Shown here: in pieces, positions 54,118-62,513 of the stretch
How positions within the stretch are numbered: the stretch's first letter is position 1
Layout of the letters: each line of letters opens with the position of its first letter
Source: OLB16 sp964422415
Lineage (GTDB): Bacteria; Hinthialibacterota; Hinthialibacteria; OLB16
Assembly: GCA_964422415.1 (NCBI GenBank)
Contig: CAYRBI010000003.1
Location: 46,281-110,280, forward strand
DNA: 64,000 bases
Direction of reading: 5' to 3'
The notes under the pieces: model-generated
Told to the model about the DNA's origin: nothing
The model's database searches: none
The model's input: only the letters and a program-made list of their open reading frames with translations
Made by a program: the position numbers and the translations under genes

Positions 54118-55092
54118 ATGATCAAAAACCTGGTGACGGGTGGAGCTGGATTTATTGGCGGCCACCTTTGCGACTATCTCCTCCAAAAGGGAGAGGAGGT
54201 GGTGGTACTCGATAACCTCTCCACCGGCGACTACCGCAATATCGCGCCCTTCGAGCAGAATCCACGATTCCACTGCATCATTGATGAGGTGCGCAACGAG
54301 ACCTTGATGGAGGGCCTGATCCGCGACTGCAACCGGATCTACCACCTGGCCGCCAGTGTCGGTGTGCGTCTGGTCATCGAAAGACCGACCGAATGTCTCA
54401 TCAATAATATCATCGGAACCGAGGTGGTCCTCAAGTACGCCTGCCGGTACCGTAAGCCAGTCCTGATCACCTCTACCTCCGAGGTCTATGGGAAGAGCAA
54501 TAATCCCACCTTCTCGGAAGAGGATGACCGGGTCATGGGTCCCACCAGTAAATCCCGCTGGGGATATGCCGCCTCCAAGGCCATCGATGAATTCCTAGCC
54601 TTGGCCTATTTCCAGGAGAAGGCCCTCCCTGTGGTGATTGTCCGGTTGTTCAATACAGTCGGACCACGCCAAACAGGACGATATGGGATGGTCATTCCCA
54701 ATTTCGTACGCCAAGCCCTTTCCGGTGAACCACTCACTGTCTTTGGCGATGGCGAGCAAACACGTTGCTTCGCGCATGTGGGGGATGTGGTTCCGGCTCT
54801 GGCTGGGTTGCTCGAACTCCCCGAAGCACGCGGCAAGGTGTTCAATGTGGGTTCGCAAGAAGAGGTCTCGATCAGGTTCTTGGCTGAAAGGATCCTGAGT
54901 CTGACCGGTTCCAAGTCCACCATCCGTCTGATCCCTTACGATCAAGCCTATGCCGAGGGCTTCGAAGATATGCAGCGCAGGGTTCCCGATCTGACACGGA
55001 CACAGGCCCTCATCGGATACGAACCGAGATACAGCCTCGATGATATTCTGCGGGATGTCATCGATGAGATCAAACACAGCGCGCGAGACTGA
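54118..55092 (+). CDS. NAD-dependent sugar-nucleotide epimerase/dehydratase
   Basis: A 324-aa extended short-chain dehydrogenase. Glycine loop VTGGAGFIGGHLCDYLL (6-22), VLDNLSTGDYRNI, HLAASVGVRLVIERP, TSTSEVYGKSNNP and the Y-x-x-x-K of WGYAASKAIDE are present, followed by GPRQTGRYGMVIPNFV. The motifs fit UDP-glucose 4-epimerase or UDP-glucuronate decarboxylase-type enzymes; the exact reaction is not determined. It is 65 bases after the symporter. Confidence 0.9.
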   Translation: MIKNLVTGGAGFIGGHLCDYLLQKGEEVVVLDNLSTGDYRNIAPFEQNPRFHCIIDEVRNETLMEGLIRDCNRIYHLAASVGVRLVIERPTECLINNIIGTEVVLKYACRYRKPVLITSTSEVYGKSNNPTFSEEDDRVMGPTSKSRWGYAASKAIDEFLALAYFQEKALPVVIVRLFNTVGPRQTGRYGMVIPNFVRQALSGEPLTVFGDGEQTRCFAHVGDVVPALAGLLELPEARGKVFNVGSQEEVSIRFLAERILSLTGSKSTIRLIPYDQAYAEGFEDMQRRVPDLTRTQALIGYEPRYSLDDILRDVIDEIKHSARD

Positions 55093-55126
55093 AGGCAACC
55101 CTAGCGGTCCTATTCTCACAGGTTGC

Positions 55127-55271
55127 TAACAATCCGTTGAAAAACTCGTAGTTCTGTTGGCACCGTGGATTCCCGCCTTCGCGGGAATGACGATTTCCAA
55201 GGGATTTCACTTATACTGTCATTCCCGCGAAAGTGGGAATCCACGGTCACGCTCTTTTTCAACAGGTTGCC
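55127..55271. repeat. MITE-like palindromic repeat, copy 3 (core 55163-55246)
   Basis: The 84-bp core begins CCGTGG and ends CCACGG, with the same two hairpins. Outer flanks CCGTTGAAAAAC and CTTTTTCAACAGG give imperfect terminal inverted repeats, the clearest in the window. Intergenic, between convergent genes. Confidence 0.85.
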
Positions 55272-55276
55272 AACCC

Positions 55277-57271
55277 TCACTGGCTGGATGCCCCAGTAGC
55301 AGGCTGGAGATCCACACTCACCTCGGGCAGATCCTCTCTATCCAGCATAAAAACGAGCCGCTCACCCGGGAGCGGCGCCCGTGTGGCCGTCACCTGGTAA
55401 AGTGTTTCTCCCACCTTGCTCGCAATCTCCTGCACGACAATTCCCTCGGGTGCCTGGAGTGCTTTGACATGGAACTCCTGCCCCTCCTTGGAATAAATCC
55501 GCAGATGCACCGGTTTCGCTGGTCCCTCCCCAGGGGAAGCCAGAAGCAGGGTCGAGGGACGGAAGCGGATATCTCCCAGCGCTTCCCATTCAAGCCCAAT
55601 CGAGGGTGGTGTCCATTGTATTGGCTCCTTGGTTTGGAGCGGTAGTTGCGTCTGATAGCGCCCAGGTTTCGCTGGGGGAATCAAACGGATGGTCACCTCG
55701 GTCTCAGATGTACCATAACCAACCGGCAGGTACACCTTCGCCATATGGCCTACCTCGGCACGGGTTTCTCCGCTTACAGAGGTTGAGGGAATGAGTTCGA
55801 CTGGAGACGCCCAGCTGGGGAAGAATTGGATCACCTGGATGGTGCGTACCTCCTCCTCGCCGGGCCGGACAGTCCGGAAGTCGACCTGAGTGGGAGAAAT
55901 ACGCCAACGGGGGAGAATTTCACCAGTGAGATGGAAGGTAGGGGTGGCATTGGTGGGATCATTGGTTCTCAGTTGCGCCCATAGATCCACCGGGCCGGTC
56001 TGGTTCCGGAGATCACCCTCCACTTTCAGATTGGCTTGTGTGCCGGGAGTGAGTGATTGAGTGGAGAGAGAGGGCGTAGCCCCATGGAGCTCGCCCACGG
56101 AAAGGTCCAAGGACCGTGTTCCCAGATTCTTTAGCTCGAAGACTTGAGTGAGTACCTGGGCTTCATCGGCGAAGATGTTGCCGAAATTGTACGAAGGTTG
56201 AGAACTGGAGAAAATGGGGGCTTGTTCTTGGACCTCACCCAGGAGAGTAACCTCGAAGACTTCCTCACCGGGACGGTTAGTGAAGATTTTCAACAAACCC
56301 GCCGGTTTTGAGGCATGTTCACCGGTGACCGCCAGAGTCAGTTCAGCGGAGGTGGATTGGACTCCAGCCTTCCATTCTACCAGAAAAGGAAGATCCGCCT
56401 TGACATCAGTGATCTGGAAGGGGGTTTTCGACCGGGAGGATATCCGAATCCGGTTGCCCGGTTTGGATCTTTTTGCTGGGCCGTCCTCACCATTGGCGAA
56501 GTACTTCGAATGGAGCAGACGGACACCTCTCGGTCTGACAGTCAGGTCCCCTTCCACAATCCATGCGGTGCGGGTAGTGAGGTGTGCATAAGCCGGATCA
56601 CTGGTTGTCAGGTTGATCTCCGCCTTCTCATGGTTGGAGGTATGGGACCCCGGCTGAATCGTGGCACGATAAGCAAAGATGGTCTTGCGAAAACCATTCT
56701 GCTCAGTGGACTGCCCTTCCCCCACCTGAGCAACGGAGACGAGGGGATGGCTACTGGCCGCGGAGAGGATCCGCCATGGCTCCCCCACATCCGTAAGTTT
56801 CTGGTAGCTGGTGACCTTAAAATCCCAGGTCCGGGTGGCGGGGATCACCAGGAGCATCCGTTCATTCTCCTGGCCCTGCTCCACCTCCCAATGTGTGATC
56901 AGGAAACCCGCCATGCCAAACTCAAGTACCGGCTGAGCAGGATCATTGGAATAGACTGAAATCCGAATCCGTTCCTTACCATCACGGTTCCGGGATTGGA
57001 GCGAGGCATCCAAGGATGCCGACTCCCCCGGGGGGATCTCACGCCGTGAGATCGCCGCCTGTGTACAGCCACAGGAGGTCTTGATATCCCGGATCACAAG
57101 GGGCTCATCGCCCGCATTCGAAAGGGTGAAACGATGATCAACTGTCTTCTGGTCTTCTACATAGAGAGTTCCGAAATCATGGATCTTCTCATCCACGGTG
57201 ATGACCGGGGCAGCCAGGCATGGATTGAATCCCAGCGTGAAGAAGAGATAGAGAAGAACCAGAGTCCGCAT
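55277..57271 (-). CDS. Secreted multi-domain DUF1573 protein
   Basis: A 664-aa protein of Ig-like domains. The first, with HDFGTLYVEDQKTVDHRFTL and DIKTSCGCTQA, is DUF1573; two or three later repeats share the FG...F.NG pattern (YNFGNIFADEAQVLTQVFELKNLG). I place the start at ATG 57271, giving a signal peptide (MRTLVLLYLFFTLGFNPCLAA). It has no ordinary Shine-Dalgarno; the G-run of the repeat sits directly before it. The same frame is open back to 57544 and reads through repeats (with a PPTPTLPRQGGGE stretch), so the start is uncertain. It follows lpxB on the same strand. Confidence 0.75.
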   Translation of the reverse strand: MRTLVLLYLFFTLGFNPCLAAPVITVDEKIHDFGTLYVEDQKTVDHRFTLSNAGDEPLVIRDIKTSCGCTQAAISRREIPPGESASLDASLQSRNRDGKERIRISVYSNDPAQPVLEFGMAGFLITHWEVEQGQENERMLLVIPATRTWDFKVTSYQKLTDVGEPWRILSAASSHPLVSVAQVGEGQSTEQNGFRKTIFAYRATIQPGSHTSNHEKAEINLTTSDPAYAHLTTRTAWIVEGDLTVRPRGVRLLHSKYFANGEDGPAKRSKPGNRIRISSRSKTPFQITDVKADLPFLVEWKAGVQSTSAELTLAVTGEHASKPAGLLKIFTNRPGEEVFEVTLLGEVQEQAPIFSSSQPSYNFGNIFADEAQVLTQVFELKNLGTRSLDLSVGELHGATPSLSTQSLTPGTQANLKVEGDLRNQTGPVDLWAQLRTNDPTNATPTFHLTGEILPRWRISPTQVDFRTVRPGEEEVRTIQVIQFFPSWASPVELIPSTSVSGETRAEVGHMAKVYLPVGYGTSETEVTIRLIPPAKPGRYQTQLPLQTKEPIQWTPPSIGLEWEALGDIRFRPSTLLLASPGEGPAKPVHLRIYSKEGQEFHVKALQAPEGIVVQEIASKVGETLYQVTATRAPLPGERLVFMLDREDLPEVSVDLQPATGASSQ

Positions 57272-57461
57272 CCCCCCCCACCCCAACCCTCCCCCGCCAG
57301 GGGGGAGGGGGCGATTTGTTCCCTCAATCCGATACTCCTCTCCCCCGCCAGCGAGGAGGGGGCGAAATGTTCGTTCAATCTGATCCTCCCCTCCCCCCTG
57401 GCGGGGGAGGGTTGGGGTGGGGGGGAGTACCCAACCACACGCTAAAGCGTGAACTCCAAAC
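57270..57461. repeat. C/G palindrome array with one CACGCTAAAGCGTG unit
   Basis: Three C/G hairpin units (about 57273-57311, 57338-57362 and 57384-57424) plus ACACGCTAAAGCGTGAACTC (about 57437-57456). The outer two are inverted relative to each other. It fills the gap between the DUF1573 start and the lpxB stop. Confidence 0.8.
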
Positions 57462-57488
57462 AATTTCATATCACTCATCATCTCTTCT

Positions 57489-58619
57489 TTAGATCCATCT
57501 CTCCTGAATGGCAGTGGCGGCACGCCGCACGGCATTGCCCTCACCGAGAGAACGCCTCACCACATTGAGGTCATCAAGCATTTGCCGCCGGGCTTCACTG
57601 TCTTGAATCAAGGAGAGAACTCCTTCGGTAATTTTTTCAGGGGTACACTCCTCTTGGAGGTACTCCTTGCAGATCTCTTTTCCGGCCAGAATGTTCACAA
57701 TTCCGAGCCAGGGAACCTGCATCACACGGCGTGCTATCCAGGCTTCCAACGGTTTGGCCTTGTAAATGATAACTTGCGGTACCCCCAAGATGGCATTTTC
57801 CAAAGTGGAGGTCCCACTCTTGGTGATCGAGACACGCAACACAGACCGCAGATCAGCGGAGGGGTGTTCCACCAAGGTCCAGGGGATCGAATCCCCAAAT
57901 TGATTGCACAGTATCCGTGGAGAGAAGGTTCCCGCGCATGGAACCACAAAATGCAGGTCTGGCTGCTGAGCAATCAATAGACGGGCTGTTTCGAGCAGAA
58001 TCGGTCCGAGGCATTCCACCTCCGAGGCGCGGCTCCCGGGAAGCAGGCCGATCAGATGCGTATCCGGTGACAGTGGGAGTCCATGTTCTTCACGGATCAC
58101 CGCTGACGAACGTGGGCACCCCAGGCGGTCGACCAAGGGATGCCCCACGAATTTAGCATTAACCCCATGTTCACGCAGAAAGGCTTCCTCGAAGGGGAAG
58201 ATCACCAGGGCACGGTCCAGGTCCCGGCGCATCCGTTTGACCCGTCCCACCCGCCAGGCCCAGACTTGAGGGGTAATATAGTACAGCACCCGGATTCCGG
58301 CCTTGCGCGCCGCAGCCGCCACTCTCAGGTTGAATCCCGGATAATCGACCAAGACCAAGGTGTTGATCCCCAGCTCCTGACAGAGACCAGGCACACGCCG
58401 TCCGAGGCGGACAAGTTCGAAGATATTCTTGATCCAATCAAGACCCACGGAGGCCAGGTCCGGTAAGGGATAATGGATCAATGCCCCTGCCTGCGCCATC
58501 CGGGAGCCACCATAGGCATGCACCTCGCAATCTGGTTCAAGGGCTCTGAGCTCACGGATAACCTCGGCGGCATGGCTGTCTCCCGATGCCTCCCCAGCAA
58601 TAAAAAAGATACGTTTCAT
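57489..58619 (-). CDS. lpxB: Lipid-A-disaccharide synthase
   Basis: A 376-aa LpxB that joins UDP-diacylglucosamine and lipid X to the lipid A disaccharide, so the organism very probably makes LPS. FFIAGEASGDSHAAEVIREL (4-23), HAYGGSRMAQAGA, LASVGLDWIKNI, LVDYPGFNLRVAAAARKAG, YYITPQVWAWRVGRVKRMRR and LLPGSRASEVECL are the family blocks. ATG 58619 has GGAG 6 bases upstream. It is downstream of pspF on the same strand. Confidence 0.95.
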   Translation of the reverse strand: MKRIFFIAGEASGDSHAAEVIRELRALEPDCEVHAYGGSRMAQAGALIHYPLPDLASVGLDWIKNIFELVRLGRRVPGLCQELGINTLVLVDYPGFNLRVAAAARKAGIRVLYYITPQVWAWRVGRVKRMRRDLDRALVIFPFEEAFLREHGVNAKFVGHPLVDRLGCPRSSAVIREEHGLPLSPDTHLIGLLPGSRASEVECLGPILLETARLLIAQQPDLHFVVPCAGTFSPRILCNQFGDSIPWTLVEHPSADLRSVLRVSITKSGTSTLENAILGVPQVIIYKAKPLEAWIARRVMQVPWLGIVNILAGKEICKEYLQEECTPEKITEGVLSLIQDSEARRQMLDDLNVVRRSLGEGNAVRRAATAIQERWI

Positions 58620-58644
58620 ACTCACTCCAGTTAGTTGAGGGGAA

Positions 58645-58732
58645 CCTCACCCCCCCAGCCCCCCTCTCCCCTGAGGAGAGTGGGGAGTGTCCTCCCCCTC
58701 GCCCAGTGGGAGAGGGGGTTGGGGGGTGAGGT
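58645..58732. repeat. C/G-type palindrome encoding the PspF tail
   Basis: The arms CCTCACCCCCCCAGCCCCCC (58645) and GGGGGTTGGGGGGTGAGG (ending 58732) flank an internal hairpin. The repeat overlaps the last 28 codons and the stop of pspF. Confidence 0.75.
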
Positions 58733-59789
58733 CTCCCTGCGAGTCTGCCTCCCCGCTGAGCACGGCCTTGTGCTTCCGGTAGAACCAGCGGAACTGATGA
58801 TAAGAGAGTTGCAGAATCTCCGCTGCCTTACGCTGATTCTGACGCGACCGCTCCAGTGCCCAACGCAGGAGCTCGACTTCATAATCCTCGATCGCGGTGG
58901 TGAAAGACATTCCTGGACCAGGCGCAACCGGGATGGGAACTGGAGAGCCAATAGAAGAACCATTGGCATCCAGGATTAAGGAAGAAGCCTCCGTGAAGGG
59001 GGCGAAGGGATCGAAGATGATCTCCGCGATGGTGGCGGAGGGTGAACGGTAGACCGCTCGTTCCACCACATTCTTGAGTTCGCGGATATTCCCCGGCCAG
59101 TAATAAGCCTCGAGCGCATCCTCGGCCTCATCCGTGAAATCGGGAACCTCCGCTAGACCGAGCTCAAAAGCCATCCGTGTTGCAAAGAAATTGGCCAGCA
59201 GAATAATGTCCTCTTTACGTTCCCGTAGGGGCGGTACGATGAGCACTTCGAAGGAGAGACGATCGAGCAGATCCTGTTTGAATTTCCCTACCGCGCATAA
59301 CTGGGTTAGATCGGCGTTGGTCGCGCCGACAATCCGGACATCCACCTGCAGGAGCCGTGTACCCCCGACTCTCTCAAAACTCCCATACTCGACCACACGT
59401 AGAATCTTCTCCTGGGCTTCCAAGGGGATATTTCCGATCTCATCCAGAAAGAGGGTGCCCTGATGGGCCAGTTCGAAACGCCCCAGGCGCCGTTTGGAGG
59501 CTCCAGTGAAGGCGCCCTCCTCATGCCCAAAGAGTTCCGATTCGATGAGCGAGGGGGCCAAGGCCGCGCAGTTGAGCGCAACCAAGGGGCTCTCCCAACG
59601 GGGTGAGAGGGCATGGAGCCGTGCCGCCGCGAGCTCCTTCCCGGTGCCACGTTCCCCAATGATCAACACGGGACGATTCACCCGCGCGGCCCGTGAAAGC
59701 CGCCGGAGAAAATCCAGAAAAGCTTCGGAATGTCCGAGCGCTTCGGGAACCTTGAGATCCGCGGCGGGAGCAGGCTGAGGGGGTGTCAT
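58647..59789 (-). CDS. pspF: PspF-like sigma54-dependent transcription activator
   Basis: A 380-aa AAA+ enhancer-binding protein with no receiver domain, as in PspF. Start ATG 59789 (MTPPQPAPAADL); the longer frame from 59903 lacks support. LIIGERGTGKELAAARLH (Walker A, about 42-59), ESELFGHEEGAFTGA (GAFTGA loop that touches sigma54), GTLFLDEIGNIPLEAQ (Walker B), and the Fis-type helix-turn-helix NQRKAAEILQLSYHQFRWFYRKHK near the C-terminus. PspF is normally held inactive by PspA, which is encoded divergently here. The last 28 residues are repeat-derived (PQPPLPLGEGED...) and lie beyond the HTH. Confidence 0.9.
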   Translation of the reverse strand: MTPPQPAPAADLKVPEALGHSEAFLDFLRRLSRAARVNRPVLIIGERGTGKELAAARLHALSPRWESPLVALNCAALAPSLIESELFGHEEGAFTGASKRRLGRFELAHQGTLFLDEIGNIPLEAQEKILRVVEYGSFERVGGTRLLQVDVRIVGATNADLTQLCAVGKFKQDLLDRLSFEVLIVPPLRERKEDIILLANFFATRMAFELGLAEVPDFTDEAEDALEAYYWPGNIRELKNVVERAVYRSPSATIAEIIFDPFAPFTEASSLILDANGSSIGSPVPIPVAPGPGMSFTTAIEDYEVELLRWALERSRQNQRKAAEILQLSYHQFRWFYRKHKAVLSGEADSQGDLTPQPPLPLGEGEDTPHSPQGRGGLGG

Positions 59790-59950
59790 GAGAACGGTCC
59801 TTGAGCCGGTGGATAGCCAGGGGTATCTGTGAAAAACACCAATACTTGGTGGAATCCCACACCCAGCACTGGGCATTTTGGGTTTCTCTCCATCGTCTGT
59901 CAATCGATAACCTCCTCAGAAAGCATGAGTTAACAGTAAGAGTAAGGGGC

Positions 59951-59966
59951 TGGCACACAAGATGTA
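59951..59966 (+). promoter_or_regulatory. Candidate sigma54 (-24/-12) promoter of the psp operon
   Basis: TGGCAC (59951-59956), a 5-base spacer and ATGTA (59962-59966). The -24 half is perfect; the -12 half (consensus TTGCA) keeps only the T and G. It lies 76 bases before the first operon ORF, divergent from pspF, where a PspF-driven promoter is expected. Confidence 0.5.
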
Positions 59967-60026
59967 ATAAAGAGAGTACGAGGCTTTCTGGGGTCCAATC
60001 AAACTTGAAAGGACAGGTCACCTCAA

Positions 60027-60296
60027 ATGCGTTATTGGCTGAACACAACAAATGGAGAATGGGGGATTGTCAGAGGCTCGGAGCACAACGATCTGGCGTT
60101 GAGTGGACCGGTGGGAACATTAATCTTGGACCATGCCAAGGAAACCAACGCCCATCAAGATAAACACACATCGATTGATAGGAATCCGGACCTTATGGTT
60201 CTCGAAAAAGCGGTCTTCCTGAAGATCTACGAGACCATGGAGCGGATGTCGTTCACCCCGGTTTATTCACCGGTTCAGCCGGTGGCGAGGAACTAG
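60027..60296 (+). CDS. Small unknown protein, first gene of the psp operon
   Basis: An 89-aa protein I do not recognise. AAAGGACAGG lies about 11 bases before the ATG. No membrane span; the N-terminus MRYWLNTTNGEWGIVRGSE has a short beta pattern and the middle (TLILDHAKETNAHQDKHTS) is polar. It stands between the sigma54-like promoter and pspA, 61 bases before the latter, so it would be induced with the stress operon. It could be a regulatory partner of PspA or an envelope-stress effector. Confidence 0.55.
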   Translation: MRYWLNTTNGEWGIVRGSEHNDLALSGPVGTLILDHAKETNAHQDKHTSIDRNPDLMVLEKAVFLKIYETMERMSFTPVYSPVQPVARN

Positions 60297-60357
60297 AAAT
60301 CACTGCGGGGTCTTTTGAAAACCCCTGTGATATAGAGAGCGAAGGAGGATGAGTATC

Positions 60358-61047
60358 ATGGCAATTTTCTCAAGGTTACGCGACATCATCAGCGCGAATA
60401 TCAACGCGATGCTGGATAAGGCCGAAGATCCGGAAAAGATGGTCCGGCTGATGATCCAGGAGATGGAGGATACGTTGGTGGAAATCCGCGCCAGCTGCGC
60501 CGGAGCAATGGCCACCCGCAAGAAGATCCACCGTCAGTTGGAGGAGGCCCGGATCCGTACCGAACGCTGGAATGAGAAGGCCCAGCTGGCGGTTACCAAG
60601 GATCGCGATGACCTGGCCCGCGAGGCGTTGTATGAGAAGAAACGCTACCGTGACCGGGTGGCTTCCCTCGAGGCCGAGGAGTCACAGTGCGATTCCATCG
60701 TGGATCAGTACCAGGCGGATCTGCAGCAACTAGAAGACAAACTCGCTGGTGCCCGGGAACGTCAGCGTCTGCTGGTGCAACGTCACATCCAGGCTCAGAC
60801 CCGTAAGACCGCCCAGGAAAAGATCCGCCGCATCGACACCTCGGATGCCTTTGTGCGTTTTGAAAAGTTCGAAAACCGCATCGAACGGATGGAGGCGGAA
60901 GCGGACCTGGTCAACTTCGGACGGAAACCGACCCTCGAAGATCAGTTCGCCAAGTTGCAAGGCGATGAGGATATCGAGAAAGAACTCGAGGCCCTGCGCG
61001 AATCGGTCAAGAAGGGCGCCGGAAAAGGCCAGGCACCACAGAGCTGA
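60358..61047 (+). CDS. pspA: Phage shock protein A (PspA/IM30)
   Basis: A 229-aa coiled-coil ESCRT-III-like protein that binds stressed inner membrane and, in proteobacteria, inhibits PspF. MAIFSRLRDIISANINAMLDKAEDPEKMVRLMIQEMEDTLVEIR is the typical N-terminal amphipathic helix and hairpin start; long Glu/Lys/Arg/Gln helices fill the rest, ending KLQGDEDIEKELEALRESVKK. ATG 60358 is chosen because GGAGG (60344-60348) is 9 bases upstream; ATG 60349 touches that site. Confidence 0.95.
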   Translation: MAIFSRLRDIISANINAMLDKAEDPEKMVRLMIQEMEDTLVEIRASCAGAMATRKKIHRQLEEARIRTERWNEKAQLAVTKDRDDLAREALYEKKRYRDRVASLEAEESQCDSIVDQYQADLQQLEDKLAGARERQRLLVQRHIQAQTRKTAQEKIRRIDTSDAFVRFEKFENRIERMEAEADLVNFGRKPTLEDQFAKLQGDEDIEKELEALRESVKKGAGKGQAPQS

Positions 61048-61096
61048 GGGTGTGATAAGCTAACGACACGGATTCCGTGACAGGTCCCTGTTGTCT

Positions 61097-61264
61097 GTTG
61101 TTAGCCGGGGGCAAGGCAACGGAAATAAATCGTTCGGAGAGCACCCCATGCCGCCGCCCCCGGTGGGTAGCGAAAAGATAACTCAACACGCTGCATACCG
61201 GGGGTGGCGGCATGGAAATAGGTTGAAATGATTGAGCAGCATTGCCTTACCCCCGGCTAACAAC
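61097..61264. repeat. 168-bp nested inverted repeat between pspA and the PspB-like array
   Basis: Outer arms of 23 bases (GTTGTTAGCCGGGGGCAAGG... at 61097 and its complement ending 61264) match at 22 of 23 positions. Inner arms of about 27 bases (61146-61172 and 61189-61215; CCATGCCGCCGCCCCCGGTG and complement) match at about 22. The whole can fold into one long stem with an inner hairpin. It could be a MITE, an RNA processing site, or a partial terminator setting PspA above downstream products. Confidence 0.75.
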
Positions 61265-61273
61265 GGAAGATGA

Positions 61274-61298
61274 GCACGCTAAAGCGTGAACAACATAC
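61274..61298 (+). repeat. CACGCTAAAGCGTG unit in psp operon
   Basis: GCACGCTAAAGCGTGAACAA followed by CATAC, 15 bases before the first PspB-like gene. The family is CACGCTNAAGCGTGAAC + AACATAC or TCCAAAC. Confidence 0.8.
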
Positions 61299-61312
61299 GG
61301 TTAGGAGCGGAG

Positions 61313-61666
61313 ATGAAAACGATACTCAAAGTGATGTTCTACACAGTGGCGTCGCTCCTGGCTTTTCCGGTGGTGGCCATTTTACTGACCGCGCTGACCG
61401 CCGTGGCGGTAGTCTTCCTGGTTCTGCTTTCGCCAGTCATTCTGCTAGCACTGTTCGGAGCTTTCTGCTTCGGCCTGGCGCGGTTGCTTCCAGGCGGACG
61501 GAAGAAGAAGCAGGAGGCCGAGTTCAACCAGGAGGAGGTCCGCATTATGCAAGAGATCCATGGGGGACTGACTCGAATGGAGAGGCGGGTCGAATCGCTC
61601 GAAACGATCCTTCTCGACCGGGCCTCCCCAAGAGATTATGGGAACGCTGGGAAGGCTTTTAATTAA
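61313..61666 (+). CDS. PspB-like small membrane protein 1 of array
   Basis: A 117-aa protein, ATG 61313 (GGAGCGGAG upstream). Residues 5-55 form two adjoining membrane helices. The cytoplasmic tail ends in QEEVRIMQEIHGGLTRMERR and VESLETILLDRA, a short amphipathic helix of the PspB C-terminal type (E. coli PspB has RMRERIQALESIL). PspB with PspC relays membrane stress to PspA in proteobacteria. Confidence 0.75.
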   Translation: MKTILKVMFYTVASLLAFPVVAILLTALTAVAVVFLVLLSPVILLALFGAFCFGLARLLPGGRKKKQEAEFNQEEVRIMQEIHGGLTRMERRVESLETILLDRASPRDYGNAGKAFN

Positions 61667-61679
61667 GGAGCTTTATCCG

Positions 61680-61704
61680 GCACGCTGAAGCGTGAACTCC
61701 GAAC
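61680..61704 (+). repeat. CACGCTGAAGCGTG unit in psp operon
   Basis: GCACGCTGAAGCGTGAACTC then CGAAC between PspB-like genes 1 and 2. Confidence 0.75.
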
Positions 61705-61739
61705 GAGTCCGGAAGTACGGGAACAAAGGAGAGGTTACA

Positions 61740-62195
61740 ATGCGAATCGTGGGAATTGTGCTCTGTTTATTCCTCGGTCTGGTGGTGCTTTCGGTATCTT
61801 TGTTTTTTTTTCGTATCGGAGTAGTGCGAGACTTCGGTGGGGTACCTTATATTGAGACTGTTCCACAGCCCATGCCCGCCGAAGCGGTGCCAGACTCTGG
61901 TGCCTGGGCCCCCGTTGTCCCCCACACGGTTGTCCCGTCAAGCCATGCGCGTGTCAGTCTCGCCCTGTTCCCATTGATATTGTTGGGATTCCTGGTGCTG
62001 GGCGTGATTGGGTTGATTGGTCGACTGCTCCGGGGCAATGGCCGTTCTGGTCTCCGCGAGAATCCAGAGGAAATCCGCTTGATGCAGGAGATCCACCAGG
62101 GCCTATCTGGGCTTGAGCGGCGTGTAGAGTCACTGGAAACCCTGTTACTTGACCGTGCGGTCATACGCGATGGCGAGGAATGGAAGCGAGGCTGA
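61740..62195 (+). CDS. PspB-like small membrane protein 2 of array
   Basis: A 151-aa protein starting at ATG 61740 (AAGGAGAGG upstream). Membrane helices lie at about 3-25 and 74-97, joined by an extracytoplasmic Pro-rich loop (about 28-72) absent from the others. The C-terminal helix is PEEIRLMQEIHQGLSGLERR then VESLETLLLDRA, nearly identical to that of gene 1. The loop could be a periplasmic sensor. Confidence 0.75.
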   Translation: MRIVGIVLCLFLGLVVLSVSLFFFRIGVVRDFGGVPYIETVPQPMPAEAVPDSGAWAPVVPHTVVPSSHARVSLALFPLILLGFLVLGVIGLIGRLLRGNGRSGLRENPEEIRLMQEIHQGLSGLERRVESLETLLLDRAVIRDGEEWKRG

Positions 62196-62209
62196 AGGAG
62201 AACACTATC

Positions 62210-62482
62210 ATGAATGGAATATCCTTTACCGAGTTGACGTTTTTGAGAGACCTCATGATGGTCTTTGGAGTCCTCGGTGTGGTGGGCATCGCTGTCGCCG
62301 CCAAACTGAAGATCTGCAAGATGCGCTTCGAGGCTTACAATGCGAATGGCATGACTAACGAGGATAGAGAGGCCATCCGCGATCTACGGGCTTCGATCCA
62401 GCGGATCGAGGAACGGTTGGAGTCGCTCGAAATCCTGGTCATGGAACGCGAGCGCGAAGAAAAGTTTGGGATGAAATTGTAA
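62210..62482 (+). CDS. PspB-like small membrane protein 3 of array
   Basis: A 90-aa protein, ATG 62210 (AAGGAG upstream), with one membrane helix (about 14-34). The tail has GMTNEDREAIRDLRASIQRI and EERLESLEILVMER. The MTNEDRE block is shared with gene 4, so 3 and 4 form a subfamily apart from genes 1, 2, 5 and 6. Confidence 0.75.
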   Translation: MNGISFTELTFLRDLMMVFGVLGVVGIAVAAKLKICKMRFEAYNANGMTNEDREAIRDLRASIQRIEERLESLEILVMEREREEKFGMKL

Positions 62483-62513
62483 CAACCGCGACGGTTGATA
62501 GGAGGTTGCGCTG

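Noticed and set aside
58645..58732. Repeat as terminator of pspF
   Set aside because: It overlaps pspF codons and lacks a T-run, so I list it only as a repeat; lpxB follows on the same strand within 30 bases.
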